The translations under genes were made by a program, and so were the position numbers. A stretch of DNA of 12,045 nt, taken from Gammaproteobacteria bacterium (GTDB lineage Bacteria; Pseudomonadota; Gammaproteobacteria; Pseudomonadales; Azotimanducaceae). The notes beneath the pieces were generated by a model. The model had not been told where the DNA came from. It saw nothing but the letters and a program-made list of their open reading frames with translations, and searched no databases. Shown piece after piece: positions 6,607 to 12,045 of the stretch (positions within the stretch are counted from its first letter, which is position 1; each line of letters starts with the position of its first letter). The stretch is taken from contig JAPUFN010000277.1 of assembly GCA_027293665.1 (NCBI GenBank), positions 1 to 12,045 of the forward strand, in the 5' to 3' direction.

Positions 6607-7233
6607 TCACTGCATGGGCAGATTGGCCCGCGCCGGCTGCCGCGTCCCACCAGACGCACGAGCTCCGGACGGCCGATGCTGCGGTTGCCGGGCGCTAACC
6701 GTCGTCCCGCGTGGAATGCCTGGATAGATAGGTTCGAAGGGGCGACGAGTCTGCAATCCCCGGCCGTGCCGGCGCTCGCGCGCTGATGCTGTTGCCACCG
6801 CGGGCCCCCTCCCGTATTTACGATCCTGCCAATGCGGCCGCCCTCCCGGCGGTCGGTATGGGAAGTAGTAGCCGTTTGGCGAGCGGTACTCCTGCGGTTC
6901 CACGTACACCACCTGTGGCCGGCTGGCCGCAAGCGCCAACAGTCGCTCGGTAGCAGCCGCCTGTCTTGCCAGGCGGGAGTCTTCCAGCGCTTTCGCAACA
7001 CGCAATTGCTGGTCGACGATGGCCTGTTGATCTGCAATACGCACCGGATCGACTACCGTAACCGGCAGCTCGATCTGCGTCGCACCGGGCATTTCAACGT
7101 CGGAGAAACTCGCCTCACCGTACTCGCCGGTCGTGCGGAAGGCCACATCGGCAAGCACCGCCGGCGTGATGCTCACAAGCGCGAGCCAGGCAATGAGTTG
7201 GCTTTTCCTGTTTGGCCTTATGTTTGACCCCAT
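6607..7233 (-). CDS. Exported DUF4124-like protein with Arg/Pro-rich tail
   Basis: Function unknown. The 208-residue product starts MGSNIRPNRK followed by a hydrophobic stretch (LIAWLALVSITPAVLA), a Sec signal peptide probably cut after A28. Residues 30-57 (VAFRTTGEYGEASFSDVEMP...) resemble the short DUF4124 domain of many gammaproteobacterial envelope proteins (Y-x-W-x-D-x-x-G-x-x-x-F-S-D-x-P). Residues 63-104 are Q/A/L-rich and likely helical; from 105 on the chain is Tyr/Pro then Arg/Gly/Pro-rich, low-complexity and probably disordered. I chose ATG 7231-7233 because a purine-rich AAGGCGAGG lies just upstream and the signal peptide then has a normal n-region; an ATG at 7273-7275 in the same frame would add 14 residues with no ribosome site. 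It lies between the MFS gene (48-base gap) and the phosphoesterase (11 bases). Confidence 0.7.
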   Translation of the reverse strand: MGSNIRPNRKSQLIAWLALVSITPAVLADVAFRTTGEYGEASFSDVEMPGATQIELPVTVVDPVRIADQQAIVDQQLRVAKALEDSRLARQAAATERLLALAASRPQVVYVEPQEYRSPNGYYFPYRPPGGRPHWQDRKYGRGPAVATASARERRHGRGLQTRRPFEPIYPGIPRGTTVSARQPQHRPSGARASGGTRQPARANLPMQ

Positions 7234-7281
7234 GTTAGCCCTCGCCTTCTTTCCCGCAATATACACCGCCACCATTGAATC

Positions 7282-8571
7282 TCAACGCATCTCACTACCG
7301 GCTAACGCCGCTATCCGGTCCGGCATCTCATCATCCACCCTGCGCACGGAAGTCGACACGAGCGTGAGGAGAATGACCGAGACGATGAACGCAGCTCCCG
7401 CAGCACTCAAGGCGATGGCGACGTCATAGCGCTCGGCGATGATGCTGATGGGTATTATCCCCAGCGGCATCAGGCCGTGCGACATCATGTCAATGCTCAT
7501 GATCCTGCCGCGCATGTGATGGGCTACCTGCATCTGCAAGGCGCCGCGATTGAGCGACATGTTCCAGGCGCTGAGAAAACCGATACAACCAACGAGAATC
7601 GACGAATAAACCAACGTCTGGGTAAATCCGAACGCCGAGGTGAAGGCACCCCAGCCGATGCAGGTGCCTACCAGCCAGACGGCCCGCCGCCGAATCTCGC
7701 CAATGGATGCGAGCATCAGCGAGCCGATTATCGCGCCGACCCCCATCGCAGACATCAGCAACCCCAACGCATCCGGGCCACCACCCAGAATGTCTTCGTT
7801 AAACGCCGGCAGCAGCGTATTGAGTGGCATACCGAATAGAAATGGCACGATGGATAGCAGGATCAAACCCAGGATCGGCGGATTTGCCCAGACATAGCGC
7901 AAGCCTTCCAGCATATCGTTGAGCGCGCTCTTTTGCGCAATCAGCTGCTCACTGAGCCCGACCTTTCGAACCATGATCATCGTGACGGCGGATATGAAGT
8001 AGAGCGCCGCAATCATGAAATAGACTACGCCGACACCGTAGGTGGAGGTCGTGTCACCGGCAGCCGTCCAGGCGATGAGAAATCCGGCAAGCGCAGGGCC
8101 GAGAATTCGCGACAGATTCCAACTGGTGGTGTTGAGCGCCATCGCCGTGAATATCAGGCGTTCGGGAATGAGTTCGGGCACAAAAGCCTGCCTGGCAGGC
8201 ATCGACAGCGCCAGTATCGACCCGTTGAAAAGCCCGAACCAGATGAAGTCCCAGAAATCCACCCGATCGGTGATGATGATGATGCCCATGAGAACGGTCG
8301 CGATGCAGTTCAACGACTGCGCGGCGGCAATGATTCGCCGCTTGGGTAATCGGTCTGCGAGGACGCCACCAAGCAATGACAGAACAACCTGCGGAATCAT
8401 GAAGGACAAGGTGACCCAGGCCAGGTCCATAGCCGATGAGGTAAGCGTGTAGACCAACCAGCCGCGCGCGATGATCTGCATGTTCATCGCAAAGGAAGAT
8501 CCGAGGCTGCCTATCCAGAGCCAGCGGAAATCCGGCACGGCGAGAGCTCTGTAAATATTGCGATCTGCCAC
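7282..8571 (-). CDS. MFS transporter, EntS/DHA3-like (MFS_3)
   Basis: This polytopic inner-membrane protein of 429 residues has the 12-helix pattern of a drug/siderophore-type exporter. Motif A is clear in the loop after helix 2: G69-V-L-A-D-R-L-P-K-R-R79. The second half carries the conserved segment N341-R-G-A-L-Q-M-Q-V-A and M353-R-G-R-I-M-S found in MFS_3 proteins such as the enterobactin exporter EntS. Substrate cannot be told. The start is a GTG (8569-8571); the N-terminus NIYRALAVPDFRWLWIGS is normal for the family, so the start is likely right despite no good Shine-Dalgarno. A hairpin (8582-8607) sits just before it and an extended -10 element at 8633-8641 could give it its own promoter. 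The MBL hydrolase lies 121 bases upstream on the same strand. Confidence 0.9.
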   Translation of the reverse strand: MADRNIYRALAVPDFRWLWIGSLGSSFAMNMQIIARGWLVYTLTSSAMDLAWVTLSFMIPQVVLSLLGGVLADRLPKRRIIAAAQSLNCIATVLMGIIIITDRVDFWDFIWFGLFNGSILALSMPARQAFVPELIPERLIFTAMALNTTSWNLSRILGPALAGFLIAWTAAGDTTSTYGVGVVYFMIAALYFISAVTMIMVRKVGLSEQLIAQKSALNDMLEGLRYVWANPPILGLILLSIVPFLFGMPLNTLLPAFNEDILGGGPDALGLLMSAMGVGAIIGSLMLASIGEIRRRAVWLVGTCIGWGAFTSAFGFTQTLVYSSILVGCIGFLSAWNMSLNRGALQMQVAHHMRGRIMSIDMMSHGLMPLGIIPISIIAERYDVAIALSAAGAAFIVSVILLTLVSTSVRRVDDEMPDRIAALAGSEMR

Positions 8572-8581
8572 GATTTGCCAG

Positions 8582-8607
8582 GCTGCCCCGCCAAAGCTGG
8601 GGGCAGC
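8582..8607 (-). other. Hairpin in the leader of the MFS gene
   Basis: GCTGCCCC (8582-8589) and GGGGCAGC (8600-8607) form a perfect 8-bp, almost all G-C stem with a 10-base loop. Its near arm ends 10 bases before the GTG start of the MFS gene (- strand), so it would cover the place where a ribosome site is expected. No T-run follows, so it does not look like the terminator of the MBL gene; translational control or a protein-binding site is more plausible. Confidence 0.45.
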
Positions 8608-8632
8608 AAATTCTTACCGGAGGAAACCGTGC

Positions 8633-8641
8633 ATTCTAACA
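8633..8641 (-). promoter_or_regulatory. Candidate extended -10 promoter for the MFS gene
   Basis: Read on the - strand this is TGTTAGAAT: the extended TGn followed by TAGAAT, which matches TATAAT at 5 of 6 positions. No good -35 is seen at the usual distance, as is common for extended -10 promoters. Transcription would begin near 8626 and give a leader of about 55 bases that contains the hairpin at 8582-8607. Confidence 0.35.
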
Positions 8642-8692
8642 CGCCACGCAATTACTGCTGAGAGGGTGCAACCCCCGGCGCGAACAGCCCGG

Positions 8693-9535
8693 TCAGTAGT
8701 CCAATCGATACGTGTCGTCGTCGCGCACAATGCGTCCCGCAGCCGGCCCGGCAAAATGCGTTCCGATTATCAGCACCGGCTGACCGGCGTAGCGTTCGAT
8801 GAAGGATTCACGAGTGCCGCAGCTCATCACGGGGTCCCAGTCCGCAGTGCTCGCCCAGTCGGCGTGTGCGATCTGACAGGGATGGTGGATCATATCGCCA
8901 GTAATCACCGCTTCTTCACCCTGCGACGCGATATGTACGCTGACGTGACCGGGTGTATGGCCCGGGGTCGATTCGAGCCAGACCTCGTCGCTGAGCCGAT
9001 GATCATCAGCCACCAGATCCGCCATCCCGGCATCGAAGATAGGTTGTACCGAGTCCTCGATGACAGGACCGTATTCCTGTGGTTCGTCACGCCAGTAAGC
9101 CCACTCGTTCTCAGCGAACAGATAGCGGGCGTTGGCAAACGTGGGTTGCCACACACCATCCACCAACCGCGTATTCCAGCCGACATGATCGACGTGCATG
9201 TGTGTGCACATGACCGCATCAATGGAATCTGTGGAAAAGCCCGCCGCTTCGAAGCGCTGCAGAAAATCGCTCTGCATGAGATTCCAGCGCGGATAGCTGC
9301 GCGGTTTGTCATTTCCGATACAGGTGTCCACAACCAGCGTTTGTCCCTGAGTTTCCACAACCAGGGCGTGCATGCTCAATATGATTTTCCCCGAATCATC
9401 GATGAAAGGTTTGAGCCAGGGCACGGCTAAAAGTCGTTCAGGTGTCGCCTGTGGCAGGAGATACGGGCCGAGCGACGCTGTTGTCAGCTCAACTATCTGA
9501 GTAATCCGTACGTTACCGATGCGCCATTTCAGCAT
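8693..9535 (-). CDS. MBL-fold metallo-hydrolase (lactonase/glyoxalase-like)
   Basis: This is a cytoplasmic metallo-beta-lactamase-fold hydrolase of 280 residues. The metal motifs are intact: T111-H112-M-H114-V-D116-H117 (HxHxDH), then the S189-T-P-G-H193-T-P-G-H197 loop, G213-D214 and a final G258-T-H260. This is the binuclear zinc set of the lactonase and glyoxalase II relatives. Between the first and second motifs there is an Asn/Trp-rich stretch (RYLFAENEWAYWRDEP) usual in AHL-lactonase-like members. There is no signal peptide. AAGGGGG lies about 6 bases before the ATG (9533-9535), a strong ribosome site. It is divergent from the crotonase gene (116-base gap), and the MFS exporter follows. 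Substrate is unknown: a lactone or thioester of the local catabolic pathway, or an unrelated ester, are all possible. Confidence 0.88.
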   Translation of the reverse strand: MLKWRIGNVRITQIVELTTASLGPYLLPQATPERLLAVPWLKPFIDDSGKIILSMHALVVETQGQTLVVDTCIGNDKPRSYPRWNLMQSDFLQRFEAAGFSTDSIDAVMCTHMHVDHVGWNTRLVDGVWQPTFANARYLFAENEWAYWRDEPQEYGPVIEDSVQPIFDAGMADLVADDHRLSDEVWLESTPGHTPGHVSVHIASQGEEAVITGDMIHHPCQIAHADWASTADWDPVMSCGTRESFIERYAGQPVLIIGTHFAGPAAGRIVRDDDTYRLDY

Positions 9536-9651
9536 AACGCCCCCTTGTTCATAAGGCCTTCGCTACCTGAGCAGAACACCGAGCGTTGCAAATTAGTCCG
9601 CGCTGGTCAAACATCCTGCACCTGGAACAATCACTACCGGGAGAAGCGAAA

Positions 9652-10446
9652 ATGCAATTCGGCGATATCGAGGTGTCCATCGAAAACAACGTTGCGCTGC
9701 TCGAGATGCAGCGGCCACCCAACAATTTTTTCGATACCGAGTTAATCATTGCGATGGGTGACGCGTTCGAAGCCATGGACGAAGACAATGACGTACGTGC
9801 GCTGGTTCTCGCAGCTCAGGGCAAGCATTTTTGTGCCGGGGCAAATTTCGCCAGCCGCGAGCGTGATGCCAATCGGGATACGCCGCAGCAACGGCTGGAT
9901 CCTGGCAAGGGCAACCCACTGTATGCGGCCGCTGTGCGGTTGTTCGAATGCAAAAAGCCTGTGATCGCCGCAATTCAGGGCGCCGCCGTCGGCGGCGGCT
10001 TCGGTCTGGCCGTCATGCCGGATTTTCGAATCGTAACTCCGGAAGCAAGATTTACGGCCAACTTCGTAAAACTGGGATTCCACCCCGGCTTTGGTCTCAC
10101 CTACACACTGCCACGAATCATCGGCATTCAGAAAGCGCAGCAGATGTTTCTGACTGGTGAGCGAATCGACGGTGAAACCGCATACGCCTGGGGCCTCGCC
10201 GATCGTCTCAGCACGCTGGAAAACCTGCGTGCCGATGCGCTGTCGTTTGCGGGTGAAATTGCCGAAAACGCGCCTCTGGCCATACTTTCCGTTCGGGCGA
10301 CCATGCGGGTCGGGACCGCAGATGCCGTTAAAACTCAAACCGATCACGAAAATCGGGAGCAATACCGCTTACAGCAAACCGAAGATCACAAAGAGGGTGT
10401 CAAAGCCGTCGCTGAACGAAGAGTGGGGAATTTTCAGGGGCGTTAG
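9652..10446 (+). CDS. Crotonase-family (enoyl-CoA hydratase/isomerase-like) protein
   Basis: This 264-residue crotonase-fold protein acts on an acyl-CoA thioester. The oxyanion-hole motifs are present: H59-F-C-A-G-A64-N and G110-A-A-V-G-G115-G-F-G. Both glutamates that make classical hydratases (E144 and E164 of rat crotonase) are replaced: G118 in 'GGGFGLA' and F138 in 'FTANFVKLGFHPGFG'. Water addition by the usual mechanism is therefore unlikely; isomerase, hydrolase, lyase or an unknown reaction is possible. The C-terminal helices (residues 200-264, ending RRVGNFQGR) are normal for the family. I chose ATG 9652 because GGGAG (9639-9643) precedes it by 8 bases and the usual N-terminus starts there; a TTG at 9586 would add 22 unlikely residues. 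It converges on the GPH transporter with only 14 bases between the stops. Confidence 0.9.
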   Translation: MQFGDIEVSIENNVALLEMQRPPNNFFDTELIIAMGDAFEAMDEDNDVRALVLAAQGKHFCAGANFASRERDANRDTPQQRLDPGKGNPLYAAAVRLFECKKPVIAAIQGAAVGGGFGLAVMPDFRIVTPEARFTANFVKLGFHPGFGLTYTLPRIIGIQKAQQMFLTGERIDGETAYAWGLADRLSTLENLRADALSFAGEIAENAPLAILSVRATMRVGTADAVKTQTDHENREQYRLQQTEDHKEGVKAVAERRVGNFQGR

Positions 10447-10460
10447 CAGCGATAAATTCG

Positions 10461-11897
10461 TCAGGCCTGCGCGGAAGACGCTTGCGCACGTTCATCCAGC
10501 GTGCGTCGGATCTCGAGGTAAGCCTTCTCATCCAGCTTGAAGCGACTGAACAACAAGGCACCGATGGTATAACAAACCAGCGGCAACAACCCATACAATG
10601 TGATCATCGCCACTTGAACGGTCATTGTCTGTTCCTGATTCGGGACAAAGCCAGAAAACTGCAGCACGAAACCCGTCAACAACAGCATCACGCCGATCGC
10701 GCTTTTATAAACGAAGTTCCACGCTGCGAAATACGAACCTTCCTTGCGTTCCCCTGTGACCATCTCGTCGTAATCTATGACATCGCCCTGTATGGAGGGC
10801 GAGAGCGTGCCGCCGCAACCGGCCGCGAGACCCGCAAACGCCGCAGCCACACAAATATACGCGATGCGCAACTCAACGCCATCGAGAAACGGCAGAGCAA
10901 ACATGCTGCCGAACGATACCCCTGTTAATCCCATGGAAAACATCCACAGACGCACTTTGCCGAACCGCCGCGACAACGGAATCCACAACGGCACGGAAAA
11001 CGTAGACGGCACCATGTAACAGAGAATAATAAAAGGCGCCCACAGCGGTGCACCGACGATATATTGCGCAACGTACAAGGTCAGCACGCCGATTGCCGCC
11101 GATCCAATGTGTTCGATGAACGTCACCACTATCAGCAATCTGGCGTGGTGGTTGCGCCACACATCCCGAAACGCCCCAAAAGGAGAGCTCTTCACCCGGC
11201 CCTGAAAATCAGCGCGCTCTTTGAGCTGACCGATGGCGACGAAAATCAACACCACCATCACGACGGATGCAATAATTGCAAGCTCAAAAGCTTTCTCCCG
11301 GACCACGGCAGTGCCTTCCTGCTCAGCGGAGATCAGAATGTAAAAACTGATGAGCGACAGGATCGAACCGAACGTATAAAACGCGTGACGCACGCCAAAC
11401 AGTCTGCTGCGCTCGTGGTAGTTCTCCGATAGCTCAGCACCCAGTGAGAGATGTGGGACGAAGAACATGGTCAGAGCAGAGTAGAAGCCGATGATCGCAA
11501 CAGTCATCCAGATGATGAGGCCAGTCCCGCTGAGACTATCCGGCGGTGCAAATACCATGATGAACATTCCCGCAATGGGGAATGTGCTTGCCAGTATCCA
11601 GGTTCGCCTGCGGCCGTAGCGATTGCGGGTCCGGTCGGATAGGTAGCCGACCACGGGATCGGACACCGCATCCCAGATGCGCGAGATGCTGAAGATCACA
11701 CCCATGATCGCCGGTGCGATCAGCAGCACGTCGGTTGAAAATTTCATGACGTACAGGGCAAGCATCAGATACATGTAGCCCGCACCTAGTCCGGGCGCAC
11801 CGAAACTGAGTGTGGTTGGCCAGGAAACACGTTCGTGCACGCCGATGCGTCCAGCAGCCGGGGTCCGCTCGTGCTCGGTGAGCCTCGCCTCAGTCAC
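10461..11897 (-). CDS. GPH-family (MelB-like) MFS cation symporter
   Basis: This 478-residue inner-membrane transporter belongs to the glycoside-pentoside-hexuronide:cation symporter family. The helix 2 signature R73-I-W-D76-A-V-S-D80-P-V-V-G is intact, with D76 and D80 matching the cation-site Asp55 and Asp59 of MelB. It is followed by S87-D-R-T-R-N-R-Y-G-R-R-R. The second-half signature G371-D-V-I-D-Y-D-E-M-V-T-G-E-R-K-E-G-S-Y-F is also clear. Proteins of this group in non-sugar catabolic loci are often annotated only as MFS transporters, so the substrate need not be a sugar; uptake of the acid degraded by the neighbours is a guess. The start is a GTG (11895-11897) with no clear Shine-Dalgarno; a GTG 19 codons inside is an alternative. 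A partial SDR lies upstream on the same strand. Confidence 0.9.
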   Translation of the reverse strand: MTEARLTEHERTPAAGRIGVHERVSWPTTLSFGAPGLGAGYMYLMLALYVMKFSTDVLLIAPAIMGVIFSISRIWDAVSDPVVGYLSDRTRNRYGRRRTWILASTFPIAGMFIMVFAPPDSLSGTGLIIWMTVAIIGFYSALTMFFVPHLSLGAELSENYHERSRLFGVRHAFYTFGSILSLISFYILISAEQEGTAVVREKAFELAIIASVVMVVLIFVAIGQLKERADFQGRVKSSPFGAFRDVWRNHHARLLIVVTFIEHIGSAAIGVLTLYVAQYIVGAPLWAPFIILCYMVPSTFSVPLWIPLSRRFGKVRLWMFSMGLTGVSFGSMFALPFLDGVELRIAYICVAAAFAGLAAGCGGTLSPSIQGDVIDYDEMVTGERKEGSYFAAWNFVYKSAIGVMLLLTGFVLQFSGFVPNQEQTMTVQVAMITLYGLLPLVCYTIGALLFSRFKLDEKAYLEIRRTLDERAQASSAQA

Positions 11898-11953
11898 AAC
11901 AACGGTTTATCCGGTATGGATATTGAGTGCTCGTGCGGATCATGGTTTGCAAC

Positions 11954-11982
11954 GCTAACACCTTCGATTGCCAGCAAACACC
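11954..11982 (-). promoter_or_regulatory. Direct repeat GGTGTTWGC with 20-base period
   Basis: On the - strand GGTGTTTGC (11982-11974) is followed by GGTGTTAGC (11962-11954), 8 of 9 bases alike and 20 bases apart, i.e. about two helical turns. The pair lies 57-85 bases upstream of the GPH transporter start, between it and the SDR stop. Spacing and position fit an activator site (for example an AraC-type regulator), but no -35/-10 is convincing next to it. The palindrome at 2709-2723 contains the related GGTGTTGC. Confidence 0.25.
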
Positions 11983-12001
11983 TCCAGCCGAGAATCGCTG
12001 C

Positions 12002-12045
12002 TTACGCATTGCGGATTGTCAGACCACCATCCACAGGCAGCGCGA
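12002..12045 (-). CDS. C-terminus of a short-chain dehydrogenase (5' part outside window)
   Basis: On the - strand, bases 12043-12005 encode A-L-P-V-D-G-G-L-T-I-R-N-A followed by TAA (12004-12002). L-P-V-D-G-G near the end is the hallmark C-terminal strand of classical SDR enzymes (x-x-x-V-D-G-G), and about 10 residues after it is a normal ending. Only 13 codons are visible, so cofactor, substrate and start cannot be judged. It runs in the same direction as the GPH transporter, which begins 104 bases downstream, so both may share a transcript. Confidence 0.6.
   Translation of the reverse strand, partial: ALPVDGGLTIRNA

Noticed and set aside
7234..7275. Upstream ATG start for the exported protein
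   Set aside because: It would put 14 residues before a normal signal peptide n-region and has no Shine-Dalgarno; ATG 7231-7233 has a purine-rich site.
8629..8661. Ten-codon + strand mini-ORF after a good GGAGG (8619-8623)
   Set aside because: MHSNTPRNYC has no known counterpart, no gene follows on that strand, and one Shine-Dalgarno-like match in a gap is expected by chance.
8558..9430. 290-codon open frame on the + strand
   Set aside because: Antisense to the MBL hydrolase, whose metal motifs are all intact on the other strand; no domain or ribosome site supports it.
9586..9651. Upstream TTG start for the crotonase gene
   Set aside because: The extra 22 residues do not fit the family N-terminus and there is no ribosome site, while ATG 9652 has GGGAG at a good distance.
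1..12045. CRISPR array, tRNA, IS element, phage or defence genes
   Set aside because: I found no spaced repeats, no cloverleaf-like sequence, no transposase or integrase motifs and no known defence domain on either strand.

Overview
The window looks like chromosomal DNA of a G+C-rich proteobacterium, most likely a gammaproteobacterium. The basis is a BepA-type TPR tail, a NadA with the proteobacterial cysteine pattern, a GshB-like ligase and frequent GTG starts. The genus cannot be read from the sequence. There is no rRNA, tRNA, CRISPR array, transposase, integrase or phage gene. No intergenic gap exceeds 300 bases; the longest is 239 bases (2556-2794).

Layout. (1) 1-2555 is housekeeping: the C-terminus of a BepA-like M48 protease (+), quinolinate synthase NadA (-), and, divergent from nadA, a divergent glutathione-synthetase-like ATP-grasp enzyme (+). 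(2) 2795-5951 is a tight three-gene + strand operon: an SDR closely resembling the (3R)-hydroxyacyl-CoA dehydrogenase domain of eukaryotic multifunctional enzyme 2 (17beta-HSD4), then two acyl-CoA dehydrogenase paralogs whose stop and start codons share one base. (3) 9535-6005 is a - strand run: an MBL-fold hydrolase, an EntS-like MFS exporter, a small exported DUF4124-like protein and an YfcE/MJ0936-type phosphoesterase. (4) 9652-12045 holds a crotonase-family protein (+), a GPH-family (MelB-like) transporter (-) and the last 13 codons of another SDR (-) cut by the window edge.

How the genes may work together. Regions 2 and 4 read as part of an acyl-CoA catabolic locus: a paired (probably heteromeric) acyl-CoA dehydrogenase, an MFE-2-like 3-hydroxyacyl-CoA dehydrogenase, a crotonase-fold enzyme, SDRs, an MBL hydrolase and transporters. 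Paired dehydrogenases of this type are known from steroid side-chain degradation in actinobacteria and from dicarboxylate (pimeloyl-CoA) degradation. A bulky or branched CoA ester such as a sterol or isoprenoid side chain is therefore a reasonable inference, but not shown. No MaoC-type hydratase, thiolase or acyl-CoA ligase is present here.

I found no clearly new defence or mobile system. The most notable points are the complementary loss of motifs in the two dehydrogenases, a crotonase lacking both hydratase glutamates, a GshB-like enzyme with an altered substrate-side N-terminus, and an Asp-for-His change in the phosphoesterase metal motif. Small inverted and direct repeats in the gaps are possible control sites.
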